From the NCBI GenBank assembly GCA_963920575.1, contig OY986972.1, positions 23,298,672 through 23,362,671 on the forward strand: a DNA stretch of 64,000 bases, given 5' to 3'. The notes under the pieces were generated by a model. The model saw only the letters and a program-made list of their open reading frames with translations, ran no database searches and was not told the DNA's origin. The DNA comes from Narthecium ossifragum (Eukaryota; Streptophyta; Magnoliopsida; Dioscoreales; Nartheciaceae). Below, piece by piece: positions 25,552 through 37,208 of the stretch. Each line of letters begins with the position of its first letter. Positions within the stretch are counted from its first letter, which is position 1. The position numbers and the translations under genes are program-made.

Positions 25552-25595
25552 CTCTTCCGGTGTGTTTGTTCTTGGGAAGCCGATGGAGGAAAGTT

Positions 25596-25603
25596 TATAT
25601 ATA
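25596..25603 (-). promoter_or_regulatory. TATA box of DDRGK1
   Basis: TATATATA 45 bp upstream of the start codon. A GTTTGG-type MITE begins less than 100 bp further upstream. Confidence 0.5.
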
Positions 25604-25687
25604 CGCTTTGGAAGCTCCACGATTAGCGTTTTGTCCAGATTCGCAGATGGACGGTCATGATTAAAGTGCCAAGGATGGATTTGTAAA

Positions 25688-25932
25688 ACCCCTGTTTGGT
25701 ATGGGGTCAAGGTCCCGCGTCTGTTTGGCATGGGTTATCCTTTATCCCCACACTTATCTCCAAACACCAAAAATAATCATTACTACTTTATTCTTATTCC
25801 ACCTATCACCATCACTCTACTTTTTCCTATCCCCATTCCTTAACCCCATCCACCCCTTAATTCAGAATAAACTAACCCCAAAATCTCTTAACCCCAGTTA
25901 ACTCGGAACAAGCTAACCTCACACCAAACAGA
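25688..25932. mobile_element. GTTTGG-type MITE, copy 3
   Basis: Starts CCCCTGTTTGGTATGGGG, with a second internal CTGTTTGGCATGGG, and ends CACACCAAACAG. The interior has the family phrases TTATCCCCA, CACCAAAAATAATCATTACT and CTACTTTTTCCTATCCCC. Confidence 0.7.
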
Positions 25933-25939
25933 AAAGGAG

Positions 25940-26024
25940 CTTGAGCCTTTTAACCCATTCTTATCTCCAACAGTAAATATCATCATTATTATTTTATTCT
26001 AATTCCATCTATCACCGTCACTTT
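25940..26024. mobile_element. Partial GTTTGG-type MITE interrupted by a GC-rich element
   Basis: The phrases ATCATCATTATTATTTTATTC and CATCTATCACCGTCACTTT match the interior of the MITE family. The sequence is then cut by the GC-rich insertion, with a possible end fragment (AAGCCCGTTTGAAGG) just beyond it. Confidence 0.45.
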
Positions 26025-26259
26025 GGGGCTGTTTGGATACCGCGGATCCGTGGGATCCGCGGTATTCAGCGGATGGTATCCGCGGGCGCGGATACCGTCC
26101 GCGGCGTCCGCTCGAATCGAGCGGGCGCGGATACCGTCCGCGGCGTCCGCTCGAATCGAGCGGACGCCGAAATTGGAATCGCCAGATCCCGCATCGCGGG
26201 ATCCGCGCGTTCACCGGATCCACGGGATCCCGGCGGATCCCGTGGATCCAAACACGCCC
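26025..26259. mobile_element. Very GC-rich 235-bp TIR element with internal 39-bp tandem repeat
   Basis: Left end GGGGCTGTTTGGATACCGCGG; right end inward GGGCGTGTTTGGATCCACGGG. A TTT direct repeat flanks both sides (26022-26024, 26260-26262). A 39-bp unit starts at 26082 and repeats at 26121. GGATCC occurs seven times, mostly in palindromic settings. No coding capacity is evident. Confidence 0.7.
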
Positions 26260-26262
26260 TTT

Positions 26263-26621
26263 ATGATTAAGCCCGTTTGAAGGACTACACGTAGATCGTG
26301 TCACTACGGATGGATTTGTGTTTTAAGTTTACACCACTCACTTGTCACCCTAGTTGTTCTTAAATGCAAACTGAAACTAGAAAATATGACAAATAAATGG
26401 AATGAACATAAATGCAATAAAACTATAAATAATCATGTTACAGTTGAGTTCAGCAAGGAAATAAAGCTGGGCCAGAGAGAAAAATATATTAAATTTCCAA
26501 ATTTATACATCAAAACTATCCAAGACCTTCTTGCACCCCCTGACATGTAGTCTTTGGATTTTCTAATAATCCCTTCAAACCACCCAAACTGAAATTTAAT
26601 TTGAGAATCATAGCTATTTCC
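26263..26621. other. RIC-gene 3' flank
   Basis: AT-rich, no gene recognised. It should contain the 3' UTR of the minus-strand RIC gene. Confidence 0.5.
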
Positions 26622-28224
26622 CTACGCGACGGAAATTTGGTTATGCATCTCAGCGTCCTCAATTGCAGTCGCATAGGAAGAAGCTCTAGATTTTGAAGAC
26701 CTTGATGATCTTGTTGATGAGGGAGGAGATGAGGCCTTAGTCTTTTTTCTCTTTGTCTTCTTAGGTGCTTTTGGTAATTCTGGGGGGCGAGCGCAGTCTG
26801 CAAATATTCCAGATGGCTGTTGAATCCCTCTAGATTGATCATAATCTGTGGCAAAACAAACAAAAATCAATTTGGAGTGAACTATAAAAGGATGATCAAC
26901 AAATGAGATCGCGACAATGCTAGAGCTGTATATGTATTATGGATGCTAACACCAAAAGATTTCTATTTAGCAGTTCTTCCAAGAATCTCCTAAATTAGTT
27001 TCATCAGTTTATTCCAATAAGTGAAAGAACTGATATGCCGAAAAGCTTGGAAAAATTGCTTCCTCAAGATTTTCCATGAAATTTTGCTGCATTGTCCAGA
27101 AAGTTACTGTTTTTTTTCCCCTCCAGAAGCATGATCAGATCAATTTCCGACTCAGAAGGCTTTTTAGGCATAACCTCATTGAAAAAGATTGCCTATCGTG
27201 TTTAACGAAGGGACTTCTAATCCAAATATCAAACTATAGAATTTGAACACAGTGTGAACTCATGCTTCATGTCATCTTGGTGATCAACCATCAAAATAGT
27301 ACTCCTTTCTGTCATTCTTGAGTCAGAATCCAAATATAAGAACATATATGCATGCAACCCTCTTCTTTGTGTTCATTACAGAGACCTTTCACAGAATGGT
27401 AAACTTGCATTGCTGATGTACATACAGGGTGTGAGTTAAAATCATGTGAAGACCATCACATGATGATCTCAAATGGTCCCCTTCATCCTTACATGCCAAC
27501 CCTTAGGGGGGCTGCTGTCAATCATAACAATTTCTCTGTAGAACTTTGTATGAGGTTTCTATTTCTTGTAACACAATGACCCACCAATATTCCACAGACA
27601 AAATTGGCCATCACGGGCCTCTCGTCGCATTGCAAAGTATTGGTAGTATGGAAATTTGCAGAGACAATAAATAGCTACTTTAAAAGTAAGTTTTTGGTAA
27701 GATAAATAGCATTAGAGATAGGAAATTAACCTTGAGAAGCCCAGGAGGTCTCTCTAGACTGATCAAAGGTGCCAAGGGATGTTGAAGAAAAATCTGATGC
27801 GGTTTTGAACTCATTCATCTGTACAAAATAAGTGAGACAACCTTAGCTTATTTGCACTAATATTTCATAGCTTTGGAGAAAGATAAAATGAGTTATGCTA
27901 GGATTAGATGAAGTCAAATGAATCAAATGCATACCCAACTAGGAGCATTCACAGATGCACTATCCCATCCTATGTGTGCTACATGTCTCACATCTGTTGG
28001 AAACCCAATTTCCATCTCATGCTCCTTGTAAACTGCAAAAGAGGGGGAAAAAAACAAAAAAAAATAGAATAATAATCAGGATTTTAAATTTCAAAAGAAA
28101 CCTATTAAAATTTGTATCTTGTGACATATTGAAAAAGAATAGAGCAAAGATTTGTAGAGTGGATATTACCAAAGATTTGTGATATGTACTTGAATCCCTT
28201 GAAGATCCCTTTCATCTTTGCCAT
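26622..28224 (-). CDS. ROP-interactive CRIB motif protein (RIC10/RIC11-like)
   Basis: RIC proteins are plant effectors that bind GTP-loaded ROP (Rho of plants) GTPases and control cytoskeleton and polar growth. Exons: 28224-28170, 28032-27935, 27818-27731, 26845-26622. They join to 465 nt (154 aa), in phase throughout. Exon 1 encodes [18 protein letters not shown], the conserved N-terminus of the RIC10/11 type; the internal Met (MKGIFKG) is an alternative start. Exon 2 holds the CRIB motif [15 protein letters not shown] at residues 27-41, with the two His that contact the GTPase. Exon 3 starts MNEFKT, also conserved in this subgroup. The C-terminal half is Ser/Lys-rich and probably disordered. 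A donor-like site at about 28617 (CCAAG|GTATGT on the minus strand) and the CT-rich DNA upstream suggest a 5'-UTR exon near 28.6-29.0 kb. Confidence 0.92.
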
Positions 28225-28939
28225 GATGCACTACTCCCGGTAGAAAACAAACCCTTTACAACAAATGAGATTGAAACCATCAAAAACAGAGAACAACTTA
28301 AAAGCTATCAAACAGCTGCTCTTGTTTTCTTATTGAGTTTGTTAAAACATTGGCATTGCCATAAAAAGAGGTGATGTTTGCACTTCAATGCCTCCCTCAA
28401 TCAATGCACATTGAAAGCATCTTTGTCTCAAAACATTGATCCCATGCTGACAATTAGTACAAATCAATCAATGAGTAATAAGATAAAAGACATTCTTCCT
28501 TTCCCACAAGCTATGTGCAAACCCAACTCTTTTGAAGGAGGGAAAAAACTATGGCACCCAAGAACATTGGCTTTGTTGCAATAAAAACACACTTCAATAA
28601 CAAAACACTACATACCTTGGTTGCTATCTTTGTGAGATGTTTTGGAGAAAGGGGTTCTTGATACTCAAAAGAGATCTCCATCCCCCCCAACTCCCTCCTC
28701 ATCAACCATCTTTCCAAGATGTTGGCAAGAAAGAAAGCCAATAAAAATCCCAAAAAAAAAAAAAAATCTTGTTGTTGGTTAGAGAGAGAGAGAGGGATGG
28801 AGAGAAGAGAGAGGGGGGCAACAGGCCAACAGCTAGAAGAGCTGAGAATAGAAGGGGAGAGAGAGGAAGAAGGGAATCAGAGGGGTTTTAATGCATGGCA
28901 TTGGTTAGAGAGATGTGGTGGTTCTTCAACGAGGAGACC

Positions 28940-28981
<42 letters not shown>

Positions 28982-29000
28982 TCTCTTCTTCGTGTTCGTG
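28225..29000 (-). promoter_or_regulatory. Probable RIC 5' leader/promoter with (CT)n tract
   Basis: A (CT)n run covers about 28949-28980 (GA repeat in the sense of the RIC gene), preceded by purine-rich GAGAG blocks. A possible 5'-UTR intron runs from a donor near 28617 to an AG shortly before the ATG. No competing gene is visible. Confidence 0.4.
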
Positions 29001-30600
29001 TAATAAAAACGAGTCACGAGGCTTCCTCTTAAGATGTGGGGTCATTATACATGTTGGCTTTGTTGGGTCAAAACTATCTGAGGTAATGGAGGGGGTTTGG
29101 ATCAGCTATGCTTCAAAGCTCAGCAAACAGCATAACCCAGCAAATCACCAATTGACATCTGTCATTTTCTTCTTAGGTGGTCACCACATTTAATATGGAT
29201 AATGCAAGCTTTTTGTTCATGTTCAACTTACCTTCTTCTTTTTTTGCAGGTGTTTAATTCGTAGTAATCGATAGATGTTTAGAGATGGATCTAATTCGAG
29301 GTGCTCATTTGCTAATCCGAAATTACTTCTTTTCGTGATTGTTTGTATTGAAGTTCTTGAGTTAATATTTTTGTAACAAAGAATAATTTTGTGTTAGCAT
29401 AAAAGCTTTTTATGTTTGACCATCGATTCTTAATTAATGTTTACAAGTCTTAAATTGATGCATGAAAACAAAAGACAAGAATCAAACAAAAAATATATAT
29501 ATATAAGATAATGAGCGAGGAAAATGATGGGACACAAGTTTCGATGGTTCGTATACAGATTCTTTTCTATTAGTTTAAATTCTTGGAGTATTATTGATTA
29601 ATAAAGTCTTAAAATAAAGGCCCATGGCTCTTATCTTGATTCTATTAATCTGTTCATTCAACTAAATGGATGAGCATGAGTAGCTCTCACATGAGAGTAT
29701 TATATTAATTAAGATGCGGATTGATGGAAACAAGGTTGCATCTTGGAACTATATTATGATATCATGTTAACTTTAATCACATGGCATAAACTAATACGAA
29801 GTATCAGTTTTCATATATTTCTATTGGCTCAAACAATAATTTTTTAAAATGTTTAGTGATTAAATATGATTGGAGCTCTTGTTGAGAAGTCCGGATCTGA
29901 CTTCCGAGCCGCCGGATTCAAATTGATCCGTGCTTACTCGTGTTAAATAAAGTAAAAGGCTAACTCATTAATGAAAGGGTCGCAGACTATTAATTATGTA
30001 TGCTAACGTGGAGCAGACCAAGTTAATGTTCTTAGTAAGAATAGAAATATAGAAATGGATATGCATGCATTAATTCCATTTTTCCCGTTACAAGAAAAAT
30101 AGTATAAAAAAATACTAGTCGAAGATGGCTTTGTGTGGTCTATGGGGAATGTTGTGTACAGTCCATAGCATTTACTTCTTTCCCTCTTTGAGTTAATTAT
30201 TAATTTGATCTTTGAACTTATTATAATTGAGAACTTCCGGTTTGAATTTGTTCAAAAATCAGAGATGAGATCGAACGAGCCAATCGACGATATAAATTAG
30301 TTAAAAATTCTTGGTATTATTTTTGGGGAGCAGGGTTTTTTTCTGTTTAAATTACTTGATAAAAAACGATTATAGATTGTCTTCTTTCAATGCAAGCAAG
30401 CATACATATCAATCTATTATATGTAGCTGGAGCCATTCATACTACAAGATTAATTGCTCAATATTACAAAGTTGGTCATATCTCAATGAAACTATATTGG
30501 TCTTTGCAAACACTCTAGTACGTATTTATATCTTAATGACAGTCTAATCTTCTTTTCATTTCATCATGTTTCACTATGCCTGCCACCTTCATTTGTATAT
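29001..30600. other. Intergenic AT-rich DNA
   Basis: No convincing open frame or element ends. Short frames such as 30311-30547 show no recognisable domain. Confidence 0.5.
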
Positions 30601-30846
30601 TCCCAAGAAGATTATAATACATGCATTGATTGCATTCTCTAACACGTCTCTACTGGAATGCCTTCTTGCTAGATCCTTCCTATTGATGCCGTCCTCATAT
30701 GCTTTCTTGTATCATCCACAACATTCTTAGATTAAGATGATGAGATCCCTCAAAAGCCTATATAAAATTTTGTGGCAAGGAACTAGCCTCCATATATGGT
30801 TGTCCTACGTACAAACTTCATGGTTGAAGGCACGTCTCTCTTGTAG
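30600..30846 (+). mobile_element. LINE reverse transcriptase remnant, left piece
   Basis: The segment around 30737-30780 reads MMRSLKSLYKILWQG, matching the IxKxxRxFLWxG block that follows the RT palm in plant LINEs. The sequence ACTTCATGGTTGAAGGCACG to TCTCTCTTGTA matches 63823-63852. The next part of that second copy reappears at 32144, so this LINE is split by about 1.3 kb of inserted DNA. Confidence 0.5.
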
Positions 30847-30960
30847 TCTCATGGCCGTTTGGTACGGGGATAATCAATTCCAGATTAAGGAGTTTTGGGG
30901 GTTTAAAAAAAAAAAGTTATTCTATTTTTTATGTTTGATTCAAAAATAGGAATAAACTAA
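30847..30960. mobile_element. GTTTGG-type MITE, partial copy 4
   Basis: GGCCGTTTGGTACGGGGATAA is a good family end. The remainder is degenerate. Confidence 0.5.
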
Positions 30961-31239
30961 TAATAATTGCTTGGGATAAGAAAATGATATTTGACTGTAA
31001 AAGATGGGATAATGATAGGAATTGTATTTTATTATTAGTAAATACCGAATATATTCTTAAATATGGTATCTTGAGAATTTGATAAAAAATAAAGAAAATA
31101 TTGAGATGCTTCCCATCCAAGATTATACTATTTGAATAAATTATTAAGTTAAGTTTTAGAATTTATGCGTAAATCGTACAAAATTTATAATATTATATAA
31201 ATTCATAAAATAGAGTAAAAATATGTTATAATAAAGTAT

Positions 31240-31860
31240 AGTATTAACACCGCACATATCATGGTGGCTGCCACATGATGTGACATGGCAATGCATCTCT
31301 TATGTGGACCAACTTATATTAATAAAATATTATTTAATATATATTATTAAAATAATATAAAATAAATAAATTTTAACATGATGTGGACCAATCATGATAT
31401 GGCACATGGCATGTGGAACCCACTTATATTAATATTTTTATTATAATAACATATTAATGATATTATTTAATACACTACACATAAGAAAATGTTTCTACGA
31501 TGGCAAAAAATTTTATACGCTCATAAAAACGCATTCAAAAATATTTATGCGCTCGCAAAAATATTTACAGGTAACAAACACACAAACAATATTACCATAT
31601 ACGTAAAAAATTATATACGCTCGCAAAAATATTTGCGTGCGTGTTTGGAAACGCATAAAAAGGTCTACACATACGCGTAGAAACATTTTCTTACGCATAC
31701 TATATTAAATAATATCAGTAATTATTATTTATAAAATATTAATATAAGTGGGCCCCCACTTGTCACGTGTCATACCATGATTCATCTACATCATGTAAAA
31801 AGAGCATTATTTTGTATTAATTTAATAATATATAATTAATATTATTATATTAATACAATT
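31240..31860. repeat. Long imperfect palindrome with nested hairpin core
   Basis: Outer arms near 31385-31480 and 31695-31800 pair (CATGATGTGGA..CATGATATGGCACATGGC with its inverted counterpart; CCCACTTATATTAATATTTT with its complement at 31732-31751). The core arms AAGAAAATGTTTCTACG (about 31481) and CGTAGAAACATTTTCTT (about 31675) pair as well. The outer arms look like a foldback element into which a smaller element inserted. Confidence 0.55.
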
Positions 31861-32019
31861 GGGTCCGTATGGGGATGCATTGATGTGCATGACCATAACA
31901 TACTCCAACCGAGGGCAATTTTGGAATAAATATTTTTATATCTTGCTTTATTTGAAATGCTAAAAAAAAAAATTTTACTCGGTGAAATAGAAATAAGATC
32001 GGAATTAAATGGGGATATG

Positions 32020-32138
32020 TTAAGTTATATCCCCATTTTTTGGGATAACCCACCTTAACCCCCAATATGCTATCCTCGTTATGTTCGAGGACAAAAGAGG
32101 AGATAAGTGGGTCAACCCCACCCTATCCCCAAACCTAA
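32020..32138. mobile_element. GTTTGG-type MITE, partial copy 5
   Basis: Family-like filler (TATATCCCCATTTTTTGGGA, CCCTATCCCCAAACC). Only one end is recognisable. Confidence 0.4.
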
Positions 32139-32139
32139 A

Positions 32140-32245
32140 AAGGTATTGTCTGGAGATAGCTGGATGTTCTTATGGTTATCTTTTATGATGATCAATAATT
32201 GGTGGTTGAGATATATAAATTATTGAGGATCAGATCTGCAGTTTT
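32140..32245 (+). mobile_element. LINE reverse transcriptase remnant, right piece
   Basis: The stretch from GAGATAGCTGGATGTTCTTA through ATTGGTGGTTGA matches 63933-63987 nearly perfectly, so it is the continuation of the LINE piece at 30.6-30.85 kb. Confidence 0.55.
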
Positions 32246-32846
32246 TGAACATTATTTGATCAATGCCAACTGGCAAATATCTTTGTTGATCAAGTGATGA
32301 TGGATTTATTATGTTCAATGATCAGAGTTGAACTTGTCCTGTTTTTGTTGCATGCCTATTTCTTGAAATCCTTCAGTTGGCAATTTAGTCTGAAAAATAT
32401 ATAGTTTATGTTGCTGTCTTTTTTCTGATGGCCCTATCTACATGCATTTTATCATCTGATTTCTGACAAGATTTCTTGCTGAAAAAATAAACTGAAATAC
32501 CTTTAATTGTTTTCAGATTGATAATTTGAAGGAACCATTTCTTAGTTCAAGTATTCTGCAACTCAGAGTCATGGAACAGAATAATCTCTATAAAGCCAGA
32601 GCATGCTTTGGAAGAACACTTTGAGAGGTCTTTTTTAAGGTCAAGCAGAGTTATAAGTTTTAGTGATTTCTCTTCTTGGATTAAATTACAGTCACCTTTG
32701 AGTATATAAAGCAAAATGTTAGAAGTATTACAAGATTTCTAACTTAAGAATGCATAATAATAATGCTAATATCAGTTAAGCATTCAGATAATATTGAACA
32801 AATAGCAGCTGCAACTGATGGCCATTAATTCTATATAGAACAAAAG
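32246..32846. other. Intergenic DNA
   Basis: No gene or element ends recognised. Confidence 0.4.
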
Positions 32847-33262
32847 GTTTTTTTTGCCCTTGAAAAGTTAAGCCCAAAGGGGCTACAAGTGATCAAAACT
32901 AGACCCTACAAAGAGGGAGACTCTTGATCCCCGGGACAAACCCCTGGAGAATCATCACATCCAACCAGCAGCAACCCCAGAATGAGAGCCTCTCTCAGCA
33001 GCCAGTCCACACCTTCATTGAATTCTCTAGGGATATACACAATCTGGATATCTGCAAACTTCTCCATCCAACGCCAGACCTCTTGTAAGTCAGCAACCAT
33101 CTCAGATGACCATGGAACATTACCAACAATAAGATCGACAGCAAACACGAATCACATTCCACCATGACTGAGCGCTCACCTCGTTCAATGGCTAACATCA
33201 AACCAAAGTGCACCACCTTGATTTCTCCATGCGCAGGGACAGGGGAACTGTGATCCAAGTAG
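32847..33262 (-). mobile_element. LINE RNase H domain and 3' tail
   Basis: Minus-strand frames give VYIPREFNEGVDWLLREA, the typical end of the RNase H domain of plant L1-type LINEs (IPRExNxxAD-LA). The preceding GERSVMVECDS is the strand carrying the catalytic D. The 3' end is a T-run at about 32848 on the plus strand. Frameshifted and inactive. Confidence 0.7.
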
Positions 33263-33469
33263 CGTAGGGAGATTGGTTTGTTGGCAGGTGCGTGAATTCC
33301 TTCTACTTAACTGGAAGGGAAAACAAAGAGCTGAGAGGGAGGCATGGGCTTGTGTTTGTCTTCAAGTTGATGCTTCAATGACACAAGGTGATATGGAGGC
33401 GCATCTAGTTTTCCTTAACCACCATAGAGAATAGGCTATGGTCGCTTTGTAGATGACAGCCTAAGGAAA

Positions 33470-36240
33470 TGATAACAAGAATCAATGGATAGGGAGTCTG
33501 AGCAGGCACTGCATGGAATTATCTCTGGTGACGGTGGGCCTTGCATGCTAGTCTCAGCGGTTTATGGAGCTCGGACTGCTCGAAGAAGGAAGGAATTGTG
33601 GGAAATCCTCAACAGAGAGTTAATTCTGTTTGTTGGCCACACTTAATACTTGGTGACTTTAATGCTATTACTGCACCATATGAGAAAGAAGGGAGGAAGA
33701 CGCTTTAACCTCACCACATCAACCAAGGACTTCCTGGAATTTATGACAACTAATGGCTTCATGGATCTTGGCTTTATTGGTACCACTTTCACATGATGCA
33801 ATGACCAACCATGAAGGAAACGCATTTATGAACGGCTGGATAGGGCCATTTGTAATACGAGTTGGAAAGAGATGTTTTGCGAAATTGAAGTTCGTCACTT
33901 GAGCCATCAATCATATGATCACTGCCCACTCGTGGTTTTGATGAAGAATGAAGAAGTTGTTAGGGGCCCTCTCTCTTTCGCCTTCAGCTTCACTGGATGA
34001 GAGACGAGGCATTTCAAATCTTAATCAAACACACCTGGAATAAACCATTGACAGGTTCACTCCAATACAATTTTGCAACTCGGTTGAAAATGATTAAAAC
34101 AGAGGTTAAGCGATGGAACTCAAATCGTGATGGGGACATCTTTCAACGTAGCTCCAAGCTTGACTCTGTGTGACTCAATGGTATCAACTTGAGGAGGAAT
34201 ATGGTTTAACTGAGGAAGAAGAGGGGCAACTGCGTTCCTTAGAACATCAGCATGTGGTGATCGTTGCTCTTCAAGAAGCTGCAGTATCCCAAAGACATCG
34301 GCAGGAATGGGTACAAGTAGGAGATCGCAACTCCAAGCTCTTTCACAAAATGATTTCTTTTAAAGGCCATAGTTCAAGGGTGAAGGAGCTTGTACAGGAT
34401 GATAGAACTGCTTTAAACTCTCTTGAAGCAATTGCAGATTGTATCACCCTTCACTTCACTAAACTTTGGGATGACAACAATTCTGCTTCTTTCCATGACA
34501 TGCCAGACCTTCCACGGCTAGAGCAACAACAGAAGGATGATCTAGTTTCCCAGATTTCAGACTGTGAGATCAAAGCGGCTGTGTTTGCACTTGGCACCTA
34601 CAAAGTTCTGGGCCGGATGGGTTTCCAACCGAGTTCAACAAAGAGAACTGGAACATTGTAGGTGGAGAATTTTGTCAACTCATTCACAAGTTCTTTGCCA
34701 TGGGTATTCTTCCACCGCATTGGAACGAAACTTTCATTTCTTTAATTTCAAAGTGCAACAATCCGAGAAAAGTGAAAGACTTTCGGCCCATAAGTCTATG
34801 CATCATATCTTATAAAGTGGTTGCTTTAATTTTCGGTCGTAAAATGAAATTGGTGCTCCCTCTTTTGATTGGCACCGAACAATCATGATCAGCATATGTG
34901 GCAGGAAGATCCATCCACGACAATGTAGCTACTGCACAAGAGCTCCTCCATTATCTAGAAAAGGCACCGATATCTCGAGCGGGTATGATCCTCAAAGTAG
35001 ACTTATAGTCAGCTTATGATCGCGTGATGGAGGAAGTTTCTCATTGGTTATAGCCTTTGGATAATATGGAAGGAGAGAAACTCCTTAATTTATGAAAACC
35101 AAAGAACATCGACAGAGATCGTGGCCTTGTGAATTAGAAGGCAGGTTCAAGAGCTTTGGTGATGCAGGACCAAGGGCGGACCTGACCGAGTCCGATCCGG
35201 AGCAGTTCCCGAGGCGATCCGGACGCATTCGGACCCCATCCGTCCGACTGAGATCTTTGGATGGCCATAACTCTTGATCCGGGTGTCCGATCGGGGCGTG
35301 CGACTAGTCGAAACGATCGGCTCGACGAGCCCGTCATTAATCATCGAAGATCTTCGATCTCTCCATGACTGCTCTTCAAATCGTCAAATTCCTTTTCCTT
35401 TGGTTTAAAAATTCAGTTTTAGTGAAAACTTTCCTTTTTAGGCATTTTTATCGGTTTCTATTTTTAACAACTTTTCTATTTTGAGTGGGATTCCTCTTAA
35501 TTAAATTCCGGGTTTAGAACTTGGATAATGATGTTTGAGTCCATGTTTGAGTTGAGTTGGTCTTTCCTTAATTCCTATAAAATGAGGCCTTAGGGTTTGT
35601 AAAGAGTGAGTTTTTTGGATGAATAAAATTGAGTTAGTTTTCTCCTCTTGAGAATTCTGATTTTCTCTCACATAGAGAGTTTGGTTGTCTCTTCCATAGA
35701 GAGGTCCACGTTTACCCTGCGTCATTTGGAGAGTCAAAGGATGGGATCGTGACGAGACTTACTCTAGAATAGCTCATAGAGAGGCGAGTGGAGGAGGGAT
35801 CATTCAAGTTGATCCATCATGGTGTGATGGTCAACCACGAGCTGGGATTGGCATCGCGGGACTAACAAAGGATGGAGCTGCAGCTTGGCAATGCATGGAT
35901 TGTAGGTCGGCCACCTCAGCGGAAGGAGCAGAACTACAAGCCATCAAATATGCTCTGTTGGAGGCACGTCGTAGAGGCATGCACAATTTCCTTTTGGAGT
36001 CCGACCGTAGACTGTAGGAATGTGATTAACTACTTTAACGGCGTCGATGTTAGACCGTCGGATCTTAAAACAGAGCTCCGCGGTGTGTGAGCCTTGTCAT
36101 GTAATTTCATAGGAGTGATCTTTGTTCTCATCCTTAGGTTTTGTAACTCCGTGGTCAATCACCTTGCGCATGTTGCTCGTGATCGACCCGGAGTGCCGTT
36201 CCCTAGTGGATGGTTTGTAACCCTAGCCTCGGGGCCCATC
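33470..36240 (+). mobile_element. LINE ORF2 remnant: endonuclease, RT, RNase H, split by a solo LTR
   Basis: In order: an APE-type endonuclease piece with VSAVYGARTARRRKELW and WPHLILGDFNAI (about 33540-33665); the linker with EWVQVGDRNSKLFHKM (about 34300-34350); RT start with RPISLCIISYKV and FGRKMK (about 34790-34850); and AGMILKVDL.SAYDRV near 35000. RT motifs with the YxDD box are missing. After the family A solo LTR the frame resumes with an RNase H segment (AELQAIKYALLEARRRG, about 35930-35980) and a tail. Multiple stops and frameshifts. Confidence 0.78.
35160..35724 (+). mobile_element. Solo LTR, family A, copy 2
   Basis: 565 bp, TGATGCAGGACCAAG to ACCCTGCGTCA, flanked by perfect TSD TTTGG at 35155-35159 and 35725-35729. 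A TATAAAA lies at about 35576, matching the promoter position expected in an LTR. Inserted in the LINE at 33.5-36.2 kb. Confidence 0.9.
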
Positions 36241-37208
36241 TAGGCAATATATATATATATATATATAGGTAATTAATTCTCTCGTCGTGGTCACATCATA
36301 TTAAACACAACTACATATAAGGGTGAGGTAACAACCATTAGTAACATGTGTTCGTGGTTGGAGAAATTATGAGTTTATGACCCTAATTTATGAGCTATGA
36401 ATTAATGAGACCATAAATTCATGCAGGGAGTGTTGTTTCTGCTGTAACATGTTGGGTTAACTTTTTCTTTTTTTTTAAAAAAAAGAATATGTACAAAAAA
36501 AAGGAGGAAACGTATAGGAACTTGTTTTGGGCTTTCGGTCGGTCGGTGAAGATAAGATGATAATATGTTTTAAGTAAACAAGACATGTATGATTGATCGC
36601 TATTTAATACCAGGATTACTGGCAGCTGACTGCACTTATATGTAAACATGTTTAATAATGCAGAGGACATGTGCTTATACTAAAAGATGATCAATAAGAA
36701 AGCAATTGCGTAACTAGTGGCCGGATAGACTTGGATCATAGATTAATGCGGCGAGAAAGAGAAGAATAAGATACTGGAAAAATGATGTTATTTAAGGTAG
36801 CAAATGATGCCCATGACCATGAGAGAACTAATTAAGCTGTTAGTGGAGGGGAAAGGAGATGATGTTGTACCTGCCACAGAATCAGCTAAAAACTGATGTC
36901 ACAATCGACTCTAAAATATGAGGGCTTTTTCAAACATACTGTTTGAGAAAAATATGTTTGAAAAAAATCAGTGTAGAACGTCCTGTCTGTGTTTGTTTGC
37001 TACCCAGTCCTCGACCTTATCTAATCACAAAAAAAAAAATCAACGTAGAACATATCCTTTACTGAGGCCGGCCGGTGCTGCCCTTTACCGAGGGAGGTCC
37101 ATTGCACCCTCTCGAATCTAACGCTATACCAAGCAGTGTTAAGATGGAACCTCTTAAACATCAAAATTGACACCCTTGCGTCCCATACCTAATCGCCTCT
37201 CTCAAATA
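36241..37208. other. Intergenic DNA with (AT)n
   Basis: A short (AT)n run at about 36247-36267. No gene recognised. Confidence 0.5.
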
